Origin: Bacillota bacterium
GTDB lineage: Bacteria; Bacillota; Clostridia; Acetivibrionales; DTU013
Assembly (NCBI GenBank): GCA_023409615.1
Contig: JAEYRF010000248.1
Coordinates: forward strand, 1-7,037
Length of the DNA stretch: 7,037 nt
Direction: 5' to 3'
Shown: positions 1 to 5,248 of the stretch, piece after piece
How the letters are laid out: every line of letters begins with the position of its first letter
Position numbering within the stretch: position 1 is the first letter of the stretch
Program-made: the position numbers and the translations under genes
Notes under the pieces: model-generated
Seen by the model: only the letters and a program-made list of their open reading frames with translations
Databases searched by the model: none
Told to the model about the DNA's origin: nothing

Positions 1-10
1 GTATTATACT

Positions 11-22
11 ATGGAATTCCAT
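11..22. repeat. 12-bp perfect palindrome near left edge
   Basis: ATGGAATTCCAT is a perfect 12-bp palindrome downstream of the motB terminators. On the minus strand it lies between a purine-rich AGGGAGG (23-29) and a TATAAT hexamer (3-8). It could be an operator or leader element of a gene beyond the left edge, or chance. The rest of 1-112 holds only the hairpin at 43-76 and no supportable gene. Confidence 0.3.
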
Positions 23-42
23 CCTCCCTAACCAATTTTACC

Positions 43-76
43 ATAAAAATAAAAGGATATACACAATAATATATCC
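43..76 (-). terminator. Weak second rho-independent terminator downstream of motB
   Basis: Read on the minus strand, GGATATA (76-70) pairs perfectly with TATATCC (61-55) across an 8-nt loop and is followed at once by the U-rich tail TTTTATTTTTAT (54-43). The stem has only two G-C pairs, so it is probably a weak backup to the hairpin at 113-137. The plus-strand reading lacks a T-run directly after the stem, which favours the minus orientation. Confidence 0.45.
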
Positions 77-112
77 AAAGCTTTATTTATTAAAGGCTAT
101 ATGGTTTAAATC

Positions 113-137
113 AAAAAAGACCCTGAAAAAGGTCTTT
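113..137 (-). terminator. Rho-independent terminator of motAB
   Basis: On the minus strand, AAAGACC (137-131) pairs with GGTCTTT (122-116) across an 8-nt loop (130-123), and the T-run continues to 113. It starts 12 nt past the motB stop codon and so closes the motAB unit. The plus strand has only three T after the stem, so it should act in one direction. Confidence 0.85.
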
Positions 138-149
138 AGGTGCGAAAAT

Positions 150-944
150 TTATTTAAGAATTACAATATCGATCCTTCTGTTTTTTTGCCTGTTATATTC
201 AGTGTCATTTGGTGCGATCGGCTTAAATTCAGCATTTCCCGCAGCTGTCAGATGCTCTTCCTTCAAACCGCAGTCATCCACAAAAAACCGAACCACATTT
301 GTCGCTCTTTTTGTCGACAGTTCCCAGTTTGAGGGATACAGTGCAGTATGAATCGGGCGGTCATCCGCATGACCCTGAACCAGTATCTCTGTATCCAGCG
401 TAATCAAAACCTGCCCCATTTTCTCCATGATTGGTTCGGCAGTCGCCTTCATATCTGCACTGCCTGAATCAAATAAAATCAAAGAATCCAATCGCAAAAT
501 GATTCTACTCTCTTCTTCTATGACTTTAATATTTTCATTTAGCCCCATCTGATCGATAAGTTCCTGTATATTAACCTTTGCTATCTTTATTGTCTCTAAT
601 TTTTCGGCTGCGCCGGCCATTTCATCAAGTTCTTCTTTGCCGATATTTCCGCTCCCGTCATCTTCTCCGACTTTGTTTTCCAATTCGTCCAGAATCTTCT
701 CCCCATCCTCGAATGGAGTAATACTGACCATAGAATCTGCATCGGTCGCCTTCATAATACTGGTACCACCAGAAAAGGCAGATCGTACCGATAACGCCAC
801 CTGCTCAAATTTTTGTTTATCAACGATAGCCATAGAAAAAAGCAGAATAAAAAAACACAAAAGCAAAGTTACGAGGTCGCTGTAAGTTGTCAGCCAAGAA
901 CCTCCCCCTCCGCTGTCATCCGGAGCACGTCTTTTCTTTCGCAA
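150..944 (-). CDS. motB: Flagellar motor protein MotB
   Basis: Stator subunit that anchors the MotA/MotB ion channel to peptidoglycan and carries the ion-binding aspartate powering flagellar rotation. The 264-residue protein has a short basic N-terminus (KKRR, 3-6), one transmembrane helix at about 18-41 within the typical W-L-T-T-Y-S-D context, and the ion-binding residue at D23. A flexible acidic linker (about 62-140, with an E/D-rich stretch at 79-107) leads to a C-terminal OmpA/MotB domain (about 147-264). That domain shows LFDSGSADM (157-165), GHADDRPI (191-198), the peptidoglycan-binding signature N206-WELSTKRA-TNVV218, and NRRIDIVIL (255-263). The start is TTG at 942-944: an in-frame TGA lies three codons upstream and no ATG or GTG would keep the membrane helix. 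The gene begins 15 nt after the motA stop, so the two are co-transcribed. I cannot say from sequence whether the ion is H+ or Na+. Confidence 0.96.
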   Translation of the reverse strand: MRKKRRAPDDSGGGGSWLTTYSDLVTLLLCFFILLFSMAIVDKQKFEQVALSVRSAFSGGTSIMKATDADSMVSITPFEDGEKILDELENKVGEDDGSGNIGKEELDEMAGAAEKLETIKIAKVNIQELIDQMGLNENIKVIEEESRIILRLDSLILFDSGSADMKATAEPIMEKMGQVLITLDTEILVQGHADDRPIHTALYPSNWELSTKRATNVVRFFVDDCGLKEEHLTAAGNAEFKPIAPNDTEYNRQKNRRIDIVILK

Positions 945-950
945 TCTAAA

Positions 951-958
951 TCACCCCC
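951..958 (-). promoter_or_regulatory. Ribosome binding site deciding the TTG start of motB
   Basis: The minus strand reads GGGGGTGAT just upstream of TTG 942-944, close to the full anti-SD complement GGAGGTGAT. It begins next to the last bases of the motA stop region, so motB translation initiates right where motA translation ends. The strong site and the in-frame upstream TGA together support the unusual TTG start. Confidence 0.75.
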
Positions 959-959
959 A

Positions 960-1775
960 TCATGCTGAAACCGGCTTGTTAATATCATCCTCATCAACTG
1001 TTTCCTTCTTCTTTTCGCCGGCCAGTCTCTCTTCAGGACTAAGGTAGATTCTAAGCTTCTGCTCCAGCATCTTGGGGTTTTCGCCCGCCTGGATAGATAT
1101 AACGGCCTCCGCAATCATCTCCATCTGATGGACTTCTTCATCGCTCTTCATCTTCAGCTTTCCTGCCATCGGAATACAGATAAAATTAGAAAGTATACTG
1201 CCATAAAAGGTAGTAACCAAAGCAACAGACATAGACGGCCCAATCTGAGCCGGATCATCAAGCTTCAGCAGCAAATTAATCAGGCCTAATAACGTACCAA
1301 TCATGCCCCATGCAGGGAAAATCGCGCCCATCATATTGAAGATTGCAATACCCTTGCCATGCCGTGATTGCATATTCTCAATTTCGGTGTCCATAAAGTC
1401 CTGTATTGTTTCAGATTCGATTCCATCGACAACAAGTTGAAGAGATTGCTTGATGAAGGCATCCTCCATTTCCTCCAGTTCAGGTTCGATTGACAGCAAC
1501 CCTTCCCTTCTGGTTTTCTCCGAAAGCTTCACCATCTGAGAAATGATTTCGGAAGCTGAGGATACTTTGTCAGTAAAAGTATGCACTGCCACCTTGAAAA
1601 CGCCAAGGAAATCCTTGAACCTAAAATTAATCAGTGTAGAGCATATTCCACCGCCGATCGTAATAAATACTGATGGTGGATCCCAAAAGGAAAGTAATTC
1701 ACCGCCCCCAATAAAAATGGAGATAATGACGCAGGCTACCCCGGCCACAAGGCCAATAATCGTACCTAAATCCAT
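960..1775 (-). CDS. motA: Flagellar motor stator protein MotA
   Basis: Membrane subunit of the flagellar stator; with MotB it forms the ion channel and pushes on the FliG ring of the rotor. The protein has 271 residues, usual for the Bacillus/Clostridium type. Two N-terminal membrane segments (about 3-24 and 33-50) precede a cytoplasmic loop with the charged cluster K87-T-R-R-E91 and E97/E99, which matches in position the rotor-interacting Arg/Glu residues of E. coli MotA. The third and fourth membrane segments (about 145-170 and 181-203) carry the family signature P154-A-W-G-M-I-G-T-L-L-G and the V-A-L-V-T-T-F-Y-G stretch (184-192) that lines the channel. The C-terminus is a charged cytoplasmic tail. 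ATG start with AAAGGAT (1785-1790) about 9 nt upstream. It lies directly upstream of motB, and the pair is not flanked by other flagellar genes here. Confidence 0.96.
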   Translation of the reverse strand: MDLGTIIGLVAGVACVIISIFIGGGELLSFWDPPSVFITIGGGICSTLINFRFKDFLGVFKVAVHTFTDKVSSASEIISQMVKLSEKTRREGLLSIEPELEEMEDAFIKQSLQLVVDGIESETIQDFMDTEIENMQSRHGKGIAIFNMMGAIFPAWGMIGTLLGLINLLLKLDDPAQIGPSMSVALVTTFYGSILSNFICIPMAGKLKMKSDEEVHQMEMIAEAVISIQAGENPKMLEQKLRIYLSPEERLAGEKKKETVDEDDINKPVSA

Positions 1776-1816
1776 ATCGCTTCATCCTTTGCATATTCAA
1801 AAACATATCTATATTG

Positions 1817-1845
1817 ACTATACATTATTAGACCTCATTTTTCAA
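1817..1845 (-). promoter_or_regulatory. Sigma-A-type promoter of motAB
   Basis: The minus strand has -35 TTGAAA (1845-1840), a 17-bp spacer and -10 TATAGT (1822-1817), each hexamer one base from consensus. Transcription would start near 1810, giving a leader of about 35 nt that includes the motA SD. It lies wholly within the 130-bp gap between the isoprenoid-synthase-like gene and motA. Confidence 0.65.
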
Positions 1846-1859
1846 CAATTCTAAATATG

Positions 1860-1887
1860 TTATCGGATAAAGTTAAACTTTGCATTA
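1860..1887 (-). promoter_or_regulatory. Candidate sigma-D (sigma-28) flagellar promoter of motAB
   Basis: The minus strand carries TCCGATAA (1867-1860), 7 of 8 matches to the sigma-28 -10 consensus GCCGATAA. A -35-like TAAT (1887-1884) lies 16 bp upstream, instead of TAAA at 15. A second element, CAAAGTTT (1882-1875), resembles the -35 TAAAGTTT but is only 7 bp away, too close by the usual rule. motAB is a classical sigma-28 target, so the context fits, but the -35 is imperfect. The leader would be about 75-80 nt. Confidence 0.45.
1869..1881. repeat. 13-bp inverted repeat in the motAB upstream region
   Basis: AAAGTT-A-AACTTT is an inverted repeat of two 6-bp arms around one base. It sits inside the spacer of the candidate sigma-D promoter and upstream of the sigma-A promoter. 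It may be an operator, or simply AT-rich chance. Its position is its main interest. Confidence 0.35.
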
Positions 1888-1905
1888 TGATGTTTTTGCG
1901 AAAAA

Positions 1906-3192
1906 TTATTGAGAAAGGATACCGCTGGCAAAAGCTCTCGCCATTGGTATCTCTAGAGGCTTAACAGCCAATTTGATTTTCAGCTTGCCAAATTCTCTTC
2001 CCATTCTTTTATAGAATGTTTTCAAGTACTTAAAACTCAATGAGGAGTACTCTTCAAGCGTCCCGATCCATTTCCTGCTGTACATGTTACTGTTACATGC
2101 AACTGCGCCCATCACCAGAAACAGGATACTGTCTTTGATTAGATTCTTTAATTCAACCGCTTCCGAAGAACAAAAGCATTTATCATCATCCAAAATACTA
2201 TTCATGTAATTAATCAACCTATTTGTGAGTCGCTCAGCAGAAATGCCAGTATCGTTTCTGGAAAAAACAGTGTTGTGTCCATTTCCCCTATCCTCGCTTG
2301 CATCCTGCAGGTCATCTATAAACTGCAGCATTACACCAAATCCAAAAATAAAAGAAGCTTCCTGCTCAGATAATCGACCTTTAACAAGGCAACCATCCGC
2401 CAGGACTGAACACCCGCCCTTCTCAATACTGATATCCAGTATGTCAGTGCAGGATTCATCATTACAGCCAAACTGCAGTATGCTTTTTTCCTGTGCCGAC
2501 TGAATCCCAAGCAGGCTGTTGTACACCATAGGGAAACTTATACGCGGAAACTGACCTTCTATCATTCGGACGAGGCGGAACAGTCTTTCCTCCAAAAGCG
2601 ACATTGCACATAAGTTTTCACCGGCGAGCCTTTTCCTGAAATTTTGATTCACTATCCTTTTTTCTTTCTCGGAAACGGTTGACGCGTCCAGGTAGTTATC
2701 AGTATAGGGGTACAGCATGCTATAGGCAAATACTGACGGTGTCATCTCCACTTTCAAGCCCATCAGCCTTTGTATACAGTTCATGATCCAGGCATTCCTC
2801 AGGGACTGAAAAATATCTTCCAACTTGAAGTCAGCGTCAAACTCCCGGGCTTTGTAAATAAAGTCAGATGTCACATCACAAAATCCATCCTCCAACAGCA
2901 TTCTCATACTGCTGCCATCAAGTCCAAGAACATCTACTCCACAGCCATATACCAACCTCTTTAGATCAGAGCCCCAGCGTACAGTATCTTCACGCTTCCT
3001 GCCGGCAAACCCTTTGATCAGATGTATCAACTCATCTGCGAAGCTGCTCATTGCAGCCTCCTTCTGCCTGCGTTGATCTTCAGTATAACAGGCCCGAAAC
3101 GCGGGAAGCGTATCGGGTGTGTTCATCCAAATCCTCTTATATTTCTCTTTCAGTTCGTATATCATCTGCTCAGAACCCGACCGTTTTATCAT
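1906..3192 (-). CDS. Divergent class I isoprenoid-synthase-fold protein, product unknown
   Basis: Probably a soluble all-helical enzyme acting on prenyl diphosphates; its reaction cannot be named from sequence. The 428-residue protein has no signal peptide or membrane segment. Two Asp-rich motifs stand out: D165-N-Y-L-D169 within YPYTDNYLDA (first motif), with a basic stretch FRKRLAG (185-191) after it, and D293-D-L-Q-D297 within LQFIDDLQDA (second motif). The context of the second resembles trans-prenyltransferases: K258-G-G, then a helix rich in small residues, then GFGVMLQFIDDLQD, comparable to a KTG...G..FQ..DD..D arrangement. The first motif has Asn in place of the second Asp, and the protein is longer than typical FPP or GGPP synthases (about 300 residues). 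It has 12 cysteines. It starts 20 nt after the PspC gene and is probably co-transcribed. The SD is weak (GGGG, 3198-3201); a second ATG at codon 10 is possible. Alternatives are a large-terpene (YtpB-like) or squalene/phytoene-type enzyme. Confidence 0.7.
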   Translation of the reverse strand: MIKRSGSEQMIYELKEKYKRIWMNTPDTLPAFRACYTEDQRRQKEAAMSSFADELIHLIKGFAGRKREDTVRWGSDLKRLVYGCGVDVLGLDGSSMRMLLEDGFCDVTSDFIYKAREFDADFKLEDIFQSLRNAWIMNCIQRLMGLKVEMTPSVFAYSMLYPYTDNYLDASTVSEKEKRIVNQNFRKRLAGENLCAMSLLEERLFRLVRMIEGQFPRISFPMVYNSLLGIQSAQEKSILQFGCNDESCTDILDISIEKGGCSVLADGCLVKGRLSEQEASFIFGFGVMLQFIDDLQDASEDRGNGHNTVFSRNDTGISAERLTNRLINYMNSILDDDKCFCSSEAVELKNLIKDSILFLVMGAVACNSNMYSRKWIGTLEEYSSLSFKYLKTFYKRMGREFGKLKIKLAVKPLEIPMARAFASGILSQ

Positions 3193-3212
3193 CTCTACCC
3201 CGCTGACCCTTA

Positions 3213-3647
3213 TTACTTTCTTCCCTTCAGAACAAAAACACCGCCGATCACAATAAGCAGCAAAGGTACCAACAGCTTAAGATTAAACAGCCCAGGCATA
3301 AACTGTTTACCAAGGATTAATATTCCAAGGCCTAAAAGGATCGCCCCGATGACCACTCTATTTTTCTCTGAATGATATTTTGCTGGACGATTCCACTCTT
3401 CTGCATTCGCATTGAATTCGCTCTCAAACGCCGCATTGGTATTCCATTGGCTATCATCAGGTGTATACCCTTTGTCTTCAGGCATAATCAGTGCCGCCGC
3501 AATGTACAAAACTATCCCGAAGCCTGTAAAAACAGCCAGAATGCCTATAATCCTGATAAGTGTGACATCGATCCGCAAATACTCAGATAATCCGCCGCAT
3601 ACTCCAAATATTACCTTGCTTCTTTTTGAACGATGTAATCTTTCCAT
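3213..3647 (-). CDS. PspC-domain membrane protein
   Basis: Small membrane protein with a PspC (phage shock protein C) domain, a family linked to sensing or protecting against envelope stress. The 144-residue protein opens with a basic segment and the domain signature GVCGGL (15-20), Y23-L24 and the first hydrophobic helix (about 31-55) ending in MPED. A polar Asn/Glu-rich linker (about 59-95) joins it to two further hydrophobic helices (about 97-113 and 123-140) with Gly/Leu/Ile repeats, like the C-terminal membrane part seen in LiaF/LiaI-type and other Bacillota PspC proteins. It ends in the basic tail KGRK. ATG start with a strong GGAGT SD (3656-3660) 8 nt upstream. It has its own promoter and is followed after 20 nt by the isoprenoid-synthase-like gene. 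No other psp gene is in view, so the true role remains open. Confidence 0.9.
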   Translation of the reverse strand: MERLHRSKRSKVIFGVCGGLSEYLRIDVTLIRIIGILAVFTGFGIVLYIAAALIMPEDKGYTPDDSQWNTNAAFESEFNANAEEWNRPAKYHSEKNRVVIGAILLGLGILILGKQFMPGLFNLKLLVPLLLIVIGGVFVLKGRK

Positions 3648-3690
3648 ATCTTTTTACTCCTTTTTTCACGCATAAATGTTTCTACACAAG

Positions 3691-3719
3691 ATAATACGTA
3701 GCTAGGACAATAATGTCTA
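3691..3719 (-). promoter_or_regulatory. Sigma-A-type promoter of the PspC / isoprenoid-synthase unit
   Basis: The minus strand has -35 TAGACA (3719-3714), a 17-bp spacer and -10 TATTAT (3696-3691), each hexamer one base from consensus. The predicted start near 3684 gives a leader of about 37 nt carrying the GGAGT SD. It lies in the 87-bp gap after the flippase gene, so the downstream pair can be expressed apart from asnS. Confidence 0.65.
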
Positions 3720-3734
3720 ATCAATTTTATAACT

Positions 3735-4769
3735 TTATTGCAAGCTGTCCGGTAGTTTTTCACATTCTAAAGGTTTTTCGGGTGCAAGCAATGTAAACAA
3801 CCCACCAAACAGGACAGAAGAATAATATGTGAGAAGTCTGTAAACAAGTATCACCGGTATAATGTAACCCTTCTGAAAAAACATACCAAAGAACAAATAG
3901 CTGATGCCTTCGACCCCACCGGTGGCTCCAGGGGTTGGAACCAAAAGCGAGACCAGCATGATTATGGACTGAGCCGCGATCATTTCAGGTAATGACGCTA
4001 TTTGGGATTCCACAGCAAGCTGTATAAACCATGTAATTGCAAAAATGAATGTAAATTGTAATACTTGAACCACCAGCAGTGTAAAAAGCGATCTGTGGTC
4101 TTTTTTCAGGATCAGTGCCCCCTTGCTGAAGCTTGCCAATTCACTGTCAATTTTTTTCTCCGCAGCAACCAAATTCTTAATTAGCTTCAGCTTTGACATA
4201 AGCCTGCAAAGAAACAACATTACTTTTTTAGCCGTTTGCGATTTATACAAAAGAAGAATGATAAAAACCAAAAATGCAGAATTTAATATAAGGCCGGCTA
4301 TAAAAAAATAGTTGAACTGTGGAATTCGCAGAGTAAAAACAGCACCAAACAAGATGTATGCCCCTATGGCGTATAGGACAATGACAAACTGATGTAAAAT
4401 TGTCTTCACTGCAAAAATTGATGCTGCAAGACCCGGTCCTAAGCCCTCCTTCACCATCACATAGGCTTGAACCGGCTCACCGCCCCCTGCAAATGGGCTA
4501 ATCGAATGAAAAAACTGCCCAATCATAGTTACCTTAATCGAGTTCCTCATCATTTGCCCTTTATGCACAGTAGTCGTTATAATTTGCAAAATAACGGCAT
4601 CCATCAGCCAGTATGCTACCATACATGCAAAGCCGGCGGCCAGCCAGCCAGCCTTCGCATTTGTTACAATATGTACAAGAGCATCAAATCTGTCTGTAAA
4701 AAATATTAGCGTAATAAGCAGCAGTGCAGAAGATAGCACAACAAACGTCTTTAGTAGTATTTTTTTCAT
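3735..4769 (-). CDS. Flippase-like membrane protein (LPG-synthase TM / UPF0104 family)
   Basis: Polytopic inner-membrane protein of the family related to the transmembrane half of lysylphosphatidylglycerol synthase (MprF), YbhN and AglD. Members are thought to flip or handle lipids or lipid-linked sugars; the substrate here is unknown. The 344 residues include about seven to eight hydrophobic segments (near 6-24, 41-63, 115-145, 154-176, 228-250, 262-278, 303-328). Two family signatures are clear: GQFFHSISPFAGGGEPVQAY (84-103), with its P-x-x-G-G-G-E-P core, and P-T-P-G-A-T-G-G-V-E-G (278-288). The cytoplasmic LPG-synthase catalytic domain is absent, so it is not a full MprF. The ATG start has AGGTG (4772-4776) only about 2 nt upstream, an unusually short spacing. 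It lies 28 nt downstream of the Asp23/Gls24 gene and is probably read with it. Confidence 0.88.
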   Translation of the reverse strand: MKKILLKTFVVLSSALLLITLIFFTDRFDALVHIVTNAKAGWLAAGFACMVAYWLMDAVILQIITTTVHKGQMMRNSIKVTMIGQFFHSISPFAGGGEPVQAYVMVKEGLGPGLAASIFAVKTILHQFVIVLYAIGAYILFGAVFTLRIPQFNYFFIAGLILNSAFLVFIILLLYKSQTAKKVMLFLCRLMSKLKLIKNLVAAEKKIDSELASFSKGALILKKDHRSLFTLLVVQVLQFTFIFAITWFIQLAVESQIASLPEMIAAQSIIMLVSLLVPTPGATGGVEGISYLFFGMFFQKGYIIPVILVYRLLTYYSSVLFGGLFTLLAPEKPLECEKLPDSLQ

Positions 4770-4797
4770 GTCACCTGATCAATCAATTTTCTTTAAG

Positions 4798-5202
4798 TCA
4801 TGCCTGAGGAGGAAGTTCGTCAATCACTTCCACTTTTATGTTTTCTTTATTCATACTGACACCCAACACGCTGACATTGACATTAAGAACTTCAAGCCCC
4901 GCCATATCCTGGACTGCTTTACGTACCCTGTCCTGCATATCACGGGCAACCTCATGGATTTTGCAGCCATACTGCATGATAACAGCAAGATCGATATTGA
5001 CCTGATTTTCTTTCATTTCTACCTTTATTCCTTTGCTGGGTGCCTTTTTGCCAAGCATTCCTACAATGCCCTCCACGAATCCGCCGCCCATTGATGCGAC
5101 ATTTTCATTTCCCGACGCTGCAATTCCTGCTATTGTAGCAATGACTTCTTCGGAAATTTTGATTTTGTCCTCTCGTATTTGTTCTTTTACCAATTCACTC
5201 AT
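4798..5202 (-). CDS. Asp23/Gls24 family envelope stress response protein
   Basis: Small cytoplasmic protein of the Asp23/Gls24 family (PF03780), whose members associate with the membrane and are tied to alkaline or cell-envelope stress in Gram-positive bacteria. The 134-residue length is typical. Family features in order are I-S-E-E-V-I-A-T-I-A-G-I-A-A (16-29), the glycine-rich SMGGGFVEGI (37-46), LGKK (50-53), KGIKVEM (57-63), VNIDLAVIMQYG (68-79), I-H-E-V-A-R-D-M-Q-D-R-V (82-93) and VNVSVLGVSM (108-117). Start ATG 5200-5202 has a GGGGG run (5212-5216) 9 nt upstream as SD. It follows asnS by 46 nt with no visible terminator and only a poor promoter-like TATAGT, so read-through from asnS is likely. 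Clostridia carry several paralogues of this family, and I cannot tell which this is. Confidence 0.93.
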   Translation of the reverse strand: MSELVKEQIREDKIKISEEVIATIAGIAASGNENVASMGGGFVEGIVGMLGKKAPSKGIKVEMKENQVNIDLAVIMQYGCKIHEVARDMQDRVRKAVQDMAGLEVLNVNVSVLGVSMNKENIKVEVIDELPPQA

Positions 5203-5248
5203 AATATACGACCCCCATCTTATTTTGTTTAACTATATGGAAAATTTC

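Noticed and set aside
1..22. Possible minus-strand gene start at ATG 20-22, open to the left edge
   Set aside because: Only seven codons are visible, the purine-rich AGGGAGG abuts the ATG with no spacing, and the same bases form the palindrome.
890..1114. Minus-strand open frame across the motA/motB junction
   Set aside because: It is an alternative frame of the 3' end of motA and the 5' end of motB, both clear family members.
1893..1905. TTTTTGCGAAAAA as a terminator of the isoprenoid-synthase gene
   Set aside because: The stem is only five A-T pairs (plus a 3-nt loop) and no U-tract follows, so it would not be expected to terminate.
3022..3375. Plus-strand open frame overlapping the isoprenoid-synthase and PspC genes
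   Set aside because: It spans two well-supported minus-strand genes, and its product has no recognisable motif.
3706..3717. Inverted repeat GACA-ATAA-TGTC at the PspC promoter -35
   Set aside because: The arms are only 4 bp and flanking bases do not extend the pairing, so it may well be chance in AT-rich DNA.
5203..5248. Separate promoter for the Asp23/Gls24 gene
   Set aside because: TATAGT occurs on the minus strand in the gap, but no acceptable -35 lies at 16-18 bp, so read-through from asnS is simpler.
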